From DATFYM01 sp035315065 (lineage in GTDB: Bacteria; Acidobacteriota; Terriglobia; UBA7540): DNA of 52,442 nucleotides. How positions within the stretch are numbered: position 1 is the stretch's first letter; every line of letters starts with the position of its first letter. Position numbers and translations under genes: made by a program. The notes under the pieces were generated by a model that made no database searches, had not been told where the DNA came from, and worked only from the letters and a program-made list of their open reading frames with translations. Shown one piece after another: positions 43,849 to 51,853 of the stretch. The DNA lies in NCBI GenBank assembly GCA_035315065.1, contig DATFYM010000213.1:1-52442 (forward strand), read 5' to 3'.

Positions 43849-45009
43849 GCTCGGCCGTTCGACCTTCATCCAACGCCCGGTGTTCGCTGAGCGCTCCACG
43901 GTGTCGAGTATTGCCTGGTTCTTGACACCGTCCTCGAAGTTCGGCGAAGGCATCGTGTCCTCTTCCAGGCACACAAGGAAATCGTGAATGGCGTGGACGA
44001 AGGTATGTTCGTAACCGATGATGTGACCCGGCGGCCACCAGGCGCCGACGTACGGGTGCACGCCTTCCGTCACTAGGATCGTCTTGAACCCCTGGAACGC
44101 TTGGTGTTCGGTGCGATCGTAGAATTCGAGCTCGTTCATGCGCTCCATGTTGAAGGCGATGGAGCCCCGGCTCCCGTAGACCTCGAAAGTGTTGTGGTTG
44201 CGTCGGCCGCCGGCGAACCGGGTAGACTCAAACACCCCCACGCTGCCGTTTTGGAACCGCGCCAGAAAATTGGTGTCGTCATCAACCGTGACTTCGCCCT
44301 TGCCGCCCACGCCCTGCGCTCCCCAAGCTCCTTCGCCTTCCGCCGGCAAAGGACGCTCCTTGATAAAGGTTGTCATCTGCCCCGCCACGCTCTCGATTTC
44401 GCCGTTCAGGTAACACGCGAGGTCGGCTGCGTGGGCGCCGATGTCCCCCAGCGCCCCACTGCCGGCGAGCTTCTTATCGAGCCGCCAAACCAGGGGAAAG
44501 GTCGGGTCCATGATCCAGTCCTGCAAGTAGGCCCCGTGATAGTGGTAGGGATCGCCGATCCGTCCGGCTTCGATCAAACTCTTGGCAAACGCAACCGCAG
44601 GGACGCGCCGATAATTGAAATTCACATAGTGCTTCACTCCTGCCTTCTCGACGGCCTGCAGCATCTCCTTCGCTTCTTCCAAGCTGTTGGCGAGGGGCTT
44701 TTCGCAGATGATGTGTTTGCCCGTTTGCGCCGCGGCAATCGCCATATCGTGGTGGAGATATCCAGGGGTTGAGATGTCCACCACCTGGATATCTTTCCTC
44801 GCCATCACCCTTTCCCATTCGCAGTCCGATTCCTCCCAGCCGAACAGCGCCGCCGTAGCTTCCAGTTCTTCGCTGCAAGCCTTGCCGCACAGCACCTTCA
44901 TGCGCGGCACCAGCTCTCCGGGGAAAAAATGCCGGACCTGCCGCCAAGCGTTCGAATGAGCCTTGCCCATGAATCGGTGACCAATCAGTGCAACGTTGAT
45001 TTCTGGCAT
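43834..45009 (-). CDS. Gfo/Idh/MocA-family oxidoreductase
   Basis: The 391-residue NAD(P)-dependent dehydrogenase has the Rossmann start INVALIGHRFMGKAHSNAWR, then VVDISTPGYLHHDMAIAAAQ, GKHIICEKPLANSLEEAKEM (catalytic Lys of EKP), and the substrate domain with LAGSGALGDIGAHAADLACY and a basic GGRRNHNTFEVYGSRGSIAF. These enzymes oxidise or reduce sugars and inositols. The neighbouring TIM-barrel isomerase suggests an inositol- or sugar-catabolic step. The last residues (RPSGSDE) overlap a GTGAC-type repeat. Confidence 0.93.
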   Translation of the reverse strand: MPEINVALIGHRFMGKAHSNAWRQVRHFFPGELVPRMKVLCGKACSEELEATAALFGWEESDCEWERVMARKDIQVVDISTPGYLHHDMAIAAAQTGKHIICEKPLANSLEEAKEMLQAVEKAGVKHYVNFNYRRVPAVAFAKSLIEAGRIGDPYHYHGAYLQDWIMDPTFPLVWRLDKKLAGSGALGDIGAHAADLACYLNGEIESVAGQMTTFIKERPLPAEGEGAWGAQGVGGKGEVTVDDDTNFLARFQNGSVGVFESTRFAGGRRNHNTFEVYGSRGSIAFNMERMNELEFYDRTEHQAFQGFKTILVTEGVHPYVGAWWPPGHIIGYEHTFVHAIHDFLVCLEEDTMPSPNFEDGVKNQAILDTVERSANTGRWMKVERPSGSDE

Positions 45010-45049
45010 GAACGAATCCCTCAGTTATTCAAGATCTGTATCCCGGCGA

Positions 45050-45082
45050 CTTTGTCACTCGTCACTTGTCACACGTCACTGC
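45050..45082. repeat. GTGAC-type degenerate repeat
   Basis: TTGTCACTCGTCACTTGTCACACGTCACTG, written here in the GTCAC orientation, separates the isomerase and the dehydrogenase. Confidence 0.45.
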
Positions 45083-45085
45083 TCT

Positions 45086-46045
45086 TCACGCCCACCACAT
45101 TTCCTTCAACTTCTCCTTGATGACAATCTCCTGCAAGAACCGCGCCGCCTTGGCCAGTCCTTCATCCACCGACATCAGACTGTCCTCGTGCTCGATGGAT
45201 AGCACGTGATCGTAGCCCACCATTTGCAACGTCGAAACCAAGTCGGTCCAGAACTCGCGGCCGTGGCCGTAGCCCACAGTGCGGAAAAGGAAGGCGCGGT
45301 TTTTCTCATCGCTATAGGGCTTGGCGTCGAGCACGCCGTTCACCACGGTGTTCATGGTATAGATCTTGGTGTCCTTGGCGTGGCAGTGAAACACCGCCTC
45401 GCCCAGCGCCCGCACGGCTGCGCAGGGATCGATCCCCTGCCAGAACATGTGGCTGGGGTCAAAGTTGCACCCGACCGCCTTGCCCGCTGCCGCACGCAGT
45501 CGCAGCATGGTCTCGGGATTGTAGACCGAGAAACCCGGGTGCATTTCGATCGCGACTTGCACGCCATGGTCCTCAGCGAACTTGGCGTGCTTGGTCCAGT
45601 AGGGGATCACTTTCTTCTCCCACTGCCACTTCAAGATTTCCAAGTATTCGGGCGGCCATGGCGTGGGCGACCAGTTGGGATACTTGGAGTTCTCGGAGTC
45701 GCCTGGGCAGCCGGAAAAATCGATCACGGTTTTCACGCCCAGCTTTTCCGCCAGAAGGATCGTCTTCTGGCTGGTTTCCTGGCTTTTCTTGGCAAAGGCT
45801 TTGTCGGGGTGGAGCGGGTTGCCGTGGCTGCTGAGAGCACTGATGCTGATGCCTTCGTCATCGAGCCTCTGCCGGAACTCCTTGAGCTTGGCCGGCTGCT
45901 TGAGCCACTCCAGCTTCAGGTGCGGATCACCCGGGTAGTTTCCGGTGCCCAGTTCGAGAGCTTGAACACCCAGCGGTTTGATCTTCTCAATAACCTCATC
46001 CAGGCTGAGTTTGGCGAAGAGGGCAGTGAACAGACCGACTTTCAT
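45086..46045 (-). CDS. Sugar-phosphate isomerase/epimerase (AP endonuclease 2-like TIM barrel)
   Basis: The 319-residue TIM barrel begins KVGLFTALFAKLSLDEVIEK and continues VQALELGTGNYPGDPHLKLE, ISALSSHGNPLHPD, VKTVIDFSGCPGD, VAIEMHPGFSVYNPET (metal-binding Glu and His), VGCNFDPSHMFWQGIDP (Asp and His), VFHCHAKDTKI, then YDHVLSIEHEDSLM. The full set of metal ligands is present. It is likely cytoplasmic and co-transcribed with the dehydrogenase 76 bp downstream. The substrate is unresolved. Confidence 0.93.
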   Translation of the reverse strand: MKVGLFTALFAKLSLDEVIEKIKPLGVQALELGTGNYPGDPHLKLEWLKQPAKLKEFRQRLDDEGISISALSSHGNPLHPDKAFAKKSQETSQKTILLAEKLGVKTVIDFSGCPGDSENSKYPNWSPTPWPPEYLEILKWQWEKKVIPYWTKHAKFAEDHGVQVAIEMHPGFSVYNPETMLRLRAAAGKAVGCNFDPSHMFWQGIDPCAAVRALGEAVFHCHAKDTKIYTMNTVVNGVLDAKPYSDEKNRAFLFRTVGYGHGREFWTDLVSTLQMVGYDHVLSIEHEDSLMSVDEGLAKAARFLQEIVIKEKLKEMWWA

Positions 46046-46123
46046 AGGGGCCTCCGTGGAGGTGGAGTTGAACCGCCATCGAGAAGGTAAATCTATCGAG
46101 GGCAGCGTGCCGCGTCAACCTAA

Positions 46124-46248
46124 AAATTGACGATTGACGATTGGAAGACACGTCAGTTGTCCGCACTCAGTTGTCAGTCGCCGCTCATCCGGAGGTGTGC
46201 TGCAACTGACAACGGACAACTGACGCCTCTTCCAATCGTCAATTCTTC
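46124..46248. repeat. Long hairpin with AATTGACGATTG arms
   Basis: Left AATTGACGATTGACGATTGG then CGTCAGTTGTCCG; right CGGACAACTGACG then CCAATCGTCAATTCTT. Near-complementary arms of about 40 bp between the isomerase start and the LOG gene end. Confidence 0.65.
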
Positions 46249-47173
46249 ATGGGAAAGGATGCCGGAAGGCGGCGCGCATGGCCCGGTTTCGCCGCAGGTC
46301 GCGGGTGAGGATATCAAACGCCTGCTTCGGCGTGTCGGCGTAGCGGATGCAAGTCATCTCGTCGGGCGAGATCGTCCCCGTTTCGAGTAACCATTCGAAA
46401 CTGACGGCGCGTCTCCAGTAGTCGGTGCCGTAAAGAAGCACGATGGCGTGGTGGCCCAGTTTGTGCGTCTCGATAAGGGTGAGAATTTCGAAGAGCTCGT
46501 CGAAGGTCCCAAAACCGCCGGGAAAAACGATCAGCGCGCGCGACGGCTGGGCGAACCAGAGCTTGCGCATGAAGAAGTACTTGAACAGGAAGCTAAGCTG
46601 GGGCGTCACGTAAGGGTTGGATTCCTGCTCGAAAGGCAGCTTGATATTGAGGCCGATGGAGACGCCGCCCGCTTCCGCTGCACCCCGGTTGGCGGCCTCC
46701 ATGATGCCCGGCCCGCCGCCTGAGCAGACCACAATGAAGCGCTTCCCTTTTTGGAGGGAGAGCGACCATGCGGTGATCATGCGCGCCAGTTCGCGAGCCT
46801 CTTCGTAATAACGCGACATCTCCACCGCCATGCGCGCCGCCTTGAGGCGGTTAGCCTCGTCCTGTCCGTTGGCTTGGCTGTTTGGAAGCCCGGCGCTGGG
46901 CGGGGCGCTGATGCCGCGGTTTTGCGCTGCAGCTTCCAGCTTGCGCAGGTTCTCGGTGGCGACGTCGCGCGGCAAGGTCCGCGCGGAACCGAAGAAGACC
47001 ACCGTGTTCTCGATCTTCTCGCGGGCGAACCGAGCCCTGGGCTCAAGGTATTCGGCCATAATACGCAGTGGGCGCCCCTCGACATTCTCCATGAACCGGT
47101 GATTCTCGTAGGCGAGTTGCTGGCCGGAACTGAGGGCGGAATGGCCTCTGTTGTTGTTGGGGCGATTTTTCAT
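46247..47173 (-). CDS. LOG-family protein (TIGR00730, cytokinin-riboside phosphoribohydrolase-like)
   Basis: The 308-residue product has IENTVVFFGSARTLPRDVAT, then FIVVCSGGGPGIMEAANRGA and LIVFPGGFGTFDELFEILTL, which carries the family's PGGxGTxxE signature. Family members release nucleobases from nucleoside monophosphates (LOG/PpnN-like). The 75-residue N-terminal part and a ~30-residue insertion (GISAPPSAGLPNSQANGQDE) make it longer than the minimal LOG. It is apparently a single gene, divergent from cysT. Confidence 0.9.
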   Translation of the reverse strand: MKNRPNNNRGHSALSSGQQLAYENHRFMENVEGRPLRIMAEYLEPRARFAREKIENTVVFFGSARTLPRDVATENLRKLEAAAQNRGISAPPSAGLPNSQANGQDEANRLKAARMAVEMSRYYEEARELARMITAWSLSLQKGKRFIVVCSGGGPGIMEAANRGAAEAGGVSIGLNIKLPFEQESNPYVTPQLSFLFKYFFMRKLWFAQPSRALIVFPGGFGTFDELFEILTLIETHKLGHHAIVLLYGTDYWRRAVSFEWLLETGTISPDEMTCIRYADTPKQAFDILTRDLRRNRAMRAAFRHPFP

Positions 47174-47332
47174 GTGTCCTCAAAGCAAGTGGTGATGCCT
47201 TTATGTTCCAGCATAGCAGAGGAGGAAAGGTTGTAAAGGCTTGCCCTGAGCGAAGCGAATGGGCAGCGCCCTCGCCCGGACCCGGGCGATTGGTAGTGGT
47301 ACATCCGTACCATGCCAACGCGATTTGGGGTC

Positions 47333-47361
47333 TTGACACGCCTCCGATGTCGTGATAGTCT
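47333..47361 (+). promoter_or_regulatory. Candidate promoter of the cysTWA operon
   Basis: TTGACA (47333-47338), a 17-bp spacer and TAGTCT (47356-47361) with TG just upstream. It leaves a ~155-nt leader with inverted CATTCACCACTCATCGTTCA-type sequence before ATG 47523. Confidence 0.4.
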
Positions 47362-47522
47362 ATCGATACAATAGAGTTTGTAGAATGCATCGGCTTAGCG
47401 AATATAGTGAGAAACATCGAGAGAGGGGGGATTGGTGACCGACGAACGCTGAACGCAGGAGAAGGGCGATCCACGGCTAAAGGCTTCTGCATTCACCACT
47501 CATCGTTCATCGCTTCTTTCCC

Positions 47523-48359
47523 ATGATCCTGAGACTCAAAAAGCGATCGGTTCTGCCTGGCTTCGGCCTGGCCCTGGGATGGACCCTATTCTACCTGTGT
47601 CTGATGGTCCTTATCCCGCTTTCCACCATTTTCATCAAGAGCGCCTCGCTGAGCTGGGCCCAGTTTTGGGCTGCGGTCACGTCGCCGCGGGCGTTAGCGT
47701 CCTACCGCCTGAGCTTCGGCGCCTCGCTGGCCGCCGCGCTCATTAACGCCGTCTTCGGCTTGTTGGTGGCGTGGATCCTGGTGCGCTATCGATTCCCCTT
47801 TCGGCGCCTTATTGACGGACTGGTCGATTTGCCTTTCGCGCTTCCCACGGCGGTGGCGGGCATCGTGCTCACCACCCTCTACTCGCCGAACGGTTGGGCG
47901 GGCAGCCGTCTGGACAAGCTGGGGATCAAAGTGGCATACACGCCACTGGGCATCATGGTGGCGCTCACCTTTATCGGACTTCCTTTCGTGGTGCGCACGG
48001 TGCAACCGGTGCTGCAGGACCTGGACGTAGGGATCGAAGAAGCGGCGCACAGCCTGGGCGCCAATCCCTGGCAGACTTTTCGCAGGGTGGTGCTCCCGGA
48101 AATCCTGCCGGCGTGGATCACCGGCTTCACGCTGGCCTTTGCGCGCGCCTTGGGAGAGTACGGCTCAGTGGTGTTCATTGCCGGCAACATGCCCATGCGG
48201 ACGGAGATCACTCCGTTGCTGATCATGACCAAGCTGGATGAGTTCGACTACGCCGGGGCGAGCGCGATTGCGCTGGTCTTCCTGGTGGTTTCCTTCAGTT
48301 TGCTGCTGGTGGTCAACACCCTGCAGCGACGGCGAAGCGCGGTCTCGGTTCTGGATTGA
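47523..48359 (+). CDS. cysT: Sulfate ABC transporter permease CysT
   Basis: The 278-residue protein with about six membrane segments (FGLALGWTLFYLCLMVLIPL first) has DGLVDLPFALPTAVAGIVLT and the EAA loop EEAAHSLGANPWQTFRRVVL, then LAFARALGEYGSVVFIAGNM, hallmarks of CysT/CysU. It pairs with CysW in the inner membrane for sulfate or thiosulfate import. First gene of cysT-cysW-cysA. No sulfate-binding protein gene lies upstream in the usual place. Confidence 0.95.
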   Translation: MILRLKKRSVLPGFGLALGWTLFYLCLMVLIPLSTIFIKSASLSWAQFWAAVTSPRALASYRLSFGASLAAALINAVFGLLVAWILVRYRFPFRRLIDGLVDLPFALPTAVAGIVLTTLYSPNGWAGSRLDKLGIKVAYTPLGIMVALTFIGLPFVVRTVQPVLQDLDVGIEEAAHSLGANPWQTFRRVVLPEILPAWITGFTLAFARALGEYGSVVFIAGNMPMRTEITPLLIMTKLDEFDYAGASAIALVFLVVSFSLLLVVNTLQRRRSAVSVLD

Positions 48360-48486
48360 TCCTAGGAGGGGAAAAGGGGGTCGCTAGTAGGGATTGGGGT
48401 ATAACGAATCGGGCGTAGGGAGCCAGCGAGCCAGAAGGCCGTCGGCGCTCTTTCCCGACTCCCAACTCCCGACTCCCCAAGGGAAC

Positions 48487-49371
48487 ATGGCTTCAACTGC
48501 CTCACCTCAACTTCTCGCAACTTCGGTCCGGCCACGGGCTCGCGCCCATCCCGCCCTCTTCCGTTGGGCTCTGATTTCAGTCGGAATTCTCTTCCTGGGG
48601 CTCTTCCTCCTTTTGCCCCTGGCCGCCGTCTTTGCCAATGCGTTCCAGAAAGGCTGGGCGGCTTATCTTGCGGCGCTCCGAGAGCCCGAAGCCTTCTCTG
48701 CTATTCGCCTGACCCTCCTGGCAGCGGCGGCCGCCATCTCGCTCAACCTGGTCTTTGGCGTTGCCGCCGCGTGGGCGATTGCCAAGTTCGACTTTGCCGG
48801 CAAGAGCCTGCTGATCACGCTGATTGACGTGCCTTTCAGCGTTTCACCGGTAATCTCGGGAATGATCTTCGTGCTTCTCTTCGGGGCGCAGGGACTGTTT
48901 GGAAGCTGGCTGTCGGCGCGGGACATCAAGATCGTCTTCGCCGTTCCCGGCATCTTGCTGGCCACCACCTTCGTCACCTTTCCGTTCATCGCCCGCGAGT
49001 TGATCCCGGTGATGCAATCGCTGGGCAGCGAAGAGGAGGAAGCGGCGATCACGCTGGGCGCCAGCGGCTGGAAGGCCTTCTTTCGCGTCACTCTGCCCAA
49101 TATCAAGTGGGGCCTGCTCTACGGCATTATCCTTTGTAACGCGCGGGCCATGGGCGAGTTCGGCGCCGTCTCGGTGGTCTCCGGACACATCCGCGGCCTC
49201 ACCAATACCATGCCGCTCTACATCGAGATCCTCTACAACGATTACCAGTTCGTTCCAGCTTTTGCAGTGGCCTCGCTGCTAACGTTGTTGGCCTTGGTCA
49301 CATTGGTGGCCAAGAGCATGGTGGAATGGAAAACCGACCGGCAACGGGCAACGTCACGGCAACTGACCTAA
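48487..49371 (+). CDS. cysW: Sulfate ABC transporter permease CysW
   Basis: The 294-residue protein starts at ATG 48487. It has FRWALISVGILFLGLFLLLP, then LLITLIDVPFSVSPVISGMI, the EAA loop EEEAAITLGASGWKAFFRVT and LCNARAMGEFGAVSVVSGHI, typical of CysW. It is the second permease, 127 bp after cysT. The in-frame stretch from 48394 runs through degenerate repeats and is not part of the protein. Confidence 0.95.
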   Translation: MASTASPQLLATSVRPRARAHPALFRWALISVGILFLGLFLLLPLAAVFANAFQKGWAAYLAALREPEAFSAIRLTLLAAAAAISLNLVFGVAAAWAIAKFDFAGKSLLITLIDVPFSVSPVISGMIFVLLFGAQGLFGSWLSARDIKIVFAVPGILLATTFVTFPFIARELIPVMQSLGSEEEEAAITLGASGWKAFFRVTLPNIKWGLLYGIILCNARAMGEFGAVSVVSGHIRGLTNTMPLYIEILYNDYQFVPAFAVASLLTLLALVTLVAKSMVEWKTDRQRATSRQLT

Positions 49372-49386
49372 CCGCCAGGAGGAACT

Positions 49387-50475
49387 ATGAGCATCGAGGC
49401 CCGCAACATCACCAAGAGATTCGGCGATTTCGCGGCACTGAAGGACGTCAGCCTTCAGATCCAGGCCGGCGAGTTGGTGGCGCTGCTGGGGCCCTCCGGT
49501 TCGGGAAAAACAACCCTTCTGCGCGTCATTGCCGGACTGGAGTTTCCCGACAGCGGGTCGGTGATCTTCGATGGCGAGGAAACCACCCATCGCAGCGCGC
49601 AGGATCGCGGGGTGGGATTCGTCTTTCAGCACTACGCCCTGTTCCGCCACATGACGGTATTCGAGAACGTTGCTTTCGGACTGCGCGTGAAACCGCGCCG
49701 CGAGCGGCCGCCGGAAGGGCGAATCCGCGCGCGCGTCAACGATCTTCTTAAGCTGGTGCAGTTGGATTGGCTAGCCACTCGTTATCCTTCCCAACTTTCC
49801 GGCGGACAGCGCCAACGCATCGCCTTGGCCAGGGCCCTTGCCGTAGAGCCCAAAGTGCTGCTGCTCGACGAGCCTTTCGGGGCGCTGGACGCCAAGGTGA
49901 GGCAGGAGTTGCGGCGATGGCTGCGGCGGCTGCACGACGAAATCCACGTCACCAGCCTATTTGTGACTCACGACCAGGAAGAGGCGCTGGAAGTCTCCGA
50001 CCGCGTGGTGGTGATGAACGAAGGCCGCATCGAGCAGGAGGGCTCGCCGGATGAAGTCTACCATCAACCGGCTAACGCGTTCGTCTACCACTTCCTGGGC
50101 AATCTGAACCTGTTTCATGCCCGCGTCAAGGATGGCAAGACGCTCATCGGCGAGCCGGCCCGGGCGGTCGAGTTGAAGTCGAATGGCCGCAATCCATTGG
50201 TCTACGTTCGGCCGCATTTGATGGATATCGAGCGCGAGCCCAGTCATGAGAATCATATTCCGGCCTGGGTCAAACACATCAATTCTGCCGGACCCTTGGT
50301 CAAGGTGGAGTTGGCGACGCGCAGCGGAGACCAAATCCAGGTGGAGATCCCACATGAGCGTTATCAGGAGCTTCAGCTTGCCAAGGATGACGCCGTGTTC
50401 GTGGTTCCCAAGGACATGAAGGTCTTTGCGGGTTCCGATCTTCATGATCCGGAAGAAGTGGCGTGTGGCCGGTAG
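49387..50475 (+). CDS. cysA: Sulfate ABC transporter ATP-binding protein CysA
   Basis: The 362-residue ATPase has Walker A LLGPSGSGKTTLLRVIAGLE, Q-loop FVFQHYALFRHMTVFENVAF, signature QLSGGQRQRIALARALA, Walker B VLLLDEPFGALDAK and switch His in SLFVTHDQEEALEVSD. A C-terminal TOBE-like domain (LVYVRPHLMDIEREP) gives the length expected for CysA. It powers import by CysT/CysW and starts 15 bp after cysW with GGAGG. Confidence 0.96.
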   Translation: MSIEARNITKRFGDFAALKDVSLQIQAGELVALLGPSGSGKTTLLRVIAGLEFPDSGSVIFDGEETTHRSAQDRGVGFVFQHYALFRHMTVFENVAFGLRVKPRRERPPEGRIRARVNDLLKLVQLDWLATRYPSQLSGGQRQRIALARALAVEPKVLLLDEPFGALDAKVRQELRRWLRRLHDEIHVTSLFVTHDQEEALEVSDRVVVMNEGRIEQEGSPDEVYHQPANAFVYHFLGNLNLFHARVKDGKTLIGEPARAVELKSNGRNPLVYVRPHLMDIEREPSHENHIPAWVKHINSAGPLVKVELATRSGDQIQVEIPHERYQELQLAKDDAVFVVPKDMKVFAGSDLHDPEEVACGR

Positions 50476-50524
50476 TCAGTGGCTGGCTGGGTAGCGCGAG
50501 CCTCTGGTTCGGCTTCAGTAGCGA

Positions 50525-50600
50525 GAGAACACCGTGGCGGTGGGGATTGAACCCCCAACCTAAATTAGTGATTATGAGTCCTGCTGGTCGCCAGCCAGAT
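50525..50600 (-). other. tRNA-like 3' remnant (possible)
   Basis: On the minus strand, GGGGGTTCAATCCCCACCGCC resembles a tRNA T-arm and acceptor end, preceded by ACTCATAAT like a CAU anticodon loop. The anticodon stem does not pair, the spacing to the T-arm is about 5 nt too long, and no 5' acceptor strand matches. It is not a functional tRNA as read. It might be a tRNA fragment left by integration. Confidence 0.25.
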
Positions 50601-50692
50601 CAATAAGATCAATCCGGTGTAACCAAAGGTGCGCTAAAATACCTGCTGTGTGGGCGAGTGAATTGCAAATAGTTGTTACCGCTGAATTGTGA

Positions 50693-50785
50693 ATTGCCGT
50701 TGTGGGGCGTGGTTACTGGGGCCAGAAGCTTGTTCGTGACTTCTGGGGAGCAACGGAGGCGACACTCGACGTAACACGGGCTTGC
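50693..50785 (+). pseudogene. N-terminal stub of a Gfo/Idh/MocA dehydrogenase
   Basis: IAVVGRGYWGQKLVRDF is the NAD-binding start of this family (VGxGYWG). The sequence loses family character after about 30 codons (WGATEATLDVTRAC) and runs into the start region of the next gene. The bulk of the gene has apparently been deleted. WbpB-like dehydrogenases often precede WbpD-like acetyltransferases, fitting the neighbour. Confidence 0.6.
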
Positions 50786-50814
50786 AGTTCAGCATTAGGG
50801 AGTAGGGTACGCTC

Positions 50815-51291
50815 ATGGAATACTGCCGAATCGCCCCCAACGTCAAGCTGGGCCAGAATGTGTCGATCCATGCATTTGTCAACCTCTACGGCTGTACGAT
50901 TGGCGACAACACCAAAATCGGGACTTTCGTGGAAATCCAGAAGAACGCCCGCATTGGTAACAACGTGAAAGTGTCGAGCCACACGTTCATCTGCGAGGGT
51001 GTCACCATCGAAGACGACGTGTTCATCGGTCACAACGTATCGTTCATTAACGACAAGTATCCGCATGCCACCAGCAACGGTGAATTGCAGACGGAAGCCG
51101 ACTGGCAGGTCGTTCCTACGCTGATAAAACGCGGGGCCTCGATTGGCACCAGCGCGACGATCCTCTGCGGCGTGACCATCGGTGAAGAAGCCATCGTCGG
51201 GGCGGGCAGTGTGGTCACGCACGACGTGCCCGACCATGTCGTCGTGGCCGGTAATCCCGCACGACTACTGAAAAAGGTAGTGGTGGCGTGA
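50815..51291 (+). CDS. Hexapeptide-repeat acetyltransferase (WbpD-like)
   Basis: The 158-residue left-handed beta-helix protein has IAPNVKLGQNVSIHAFVNLY, GCTIGDNTKIGTFVEIQKNA, IGNNVKVSSHTFICEGVTIE, DDVFIGHNVSFINDKYPHA, then TILCGVTIGEEAIVGAGSVV and the C-terminal VVAGNPARLLKK. The repeats and NDKYPHA match sugar N-acetyltransferases acting on UDP-amino sugars (WbpD/WlbB type). It is cytoplasmic and serves cell-surface polysaccharide synthesis. The partner dehydrogenase appears only as a stub upstream, so the pathway may be incomplete here. Confidence 0.9.
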   Translation: MEYCRIAPNVKLGQNVSIHAFVNLYGCTIGDNTKIGTFVEIQKNARIGNNVKVSSHTFICEGVTIEDDVFIGHNVSFINDKYPHATSNGELQTEADWQVVPTLIKRGASIGTSATILCGVTIGEEAIVGAGSVVTHDVPDHVVVAGNPARLLKKVVVA

Positions 51292-51853
51292 AAGGCCCGG
51301 TCGTTTGGTGACACACAAAAAGATTTGAGATCTTCGGACAAACTCCGGAGCCTGAGCTAGCGGCGAGGACTCGGAATCGCGGTATCAACTCATGAGTTAC
51401 TACCAGGATTGCTCCGGCTTGACTTCAATGGCCGCCTGATCGATAATCGTATCCCCTGAGTAATGAGCATTAACAACAGTTATATGGCGGTGCCTGTGCA
51501 CCGTCGGCGGGTCGCTCAATGACGTTTACGCAGCGTGGGGCGCCTTTCGAAACGACGAAGACCCTCAGCCCCAATTGCAGAGAGGGGGCGAGTCGATCCA
51601 AACAGGCCCGGACGGCAAGTGTTATTTGACGGCTTCCCAGCAAGGCTGGTTCAGGGCACTCAATCAACAGAACGCGCTGGATTTCGCCTCAAGCCGGCTC
51701 GCGCTACGGTCGATTTAGCATCACCGAGCGGTGCGATGCCCGTGCGAACGAAGGCAAGGCAAGCCAGATCGTTCTCCGGAAGATTGCCAGCGTTCTTTTT
51801 GAACCGGCGGCGTGCCGGGTACTGGCCCCGCCGTGCTACGGACGGCGCGACCT
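51292..51853. other. Intergenic region upstream of the NRPS gene
   Basis: No supportable gene. It holds one strong promoter-like site (51419-51447). The frame of the NRPS opens after a TGA at 51800-51802. Confidence 0.5.
51419..51447 (+). promoter_or_regulatory. Strong promoter-like site
   Basis: TTGACT (51419-51424), a 17-bp spacer, GATAAT (51442-51447). It could drive the NRPS gene with a ~400-nt leader or a small RNA. Confidence 0.5.

Noticed and set aside
50525..50600. Functional tRNA-Met on the minus strand
   Set aside because: The T-arm looks right, but the anticodon stem does not pair, the variable region is too long and no matching 5' acceptor strand exists. Kept only as a low-confidence remnant.
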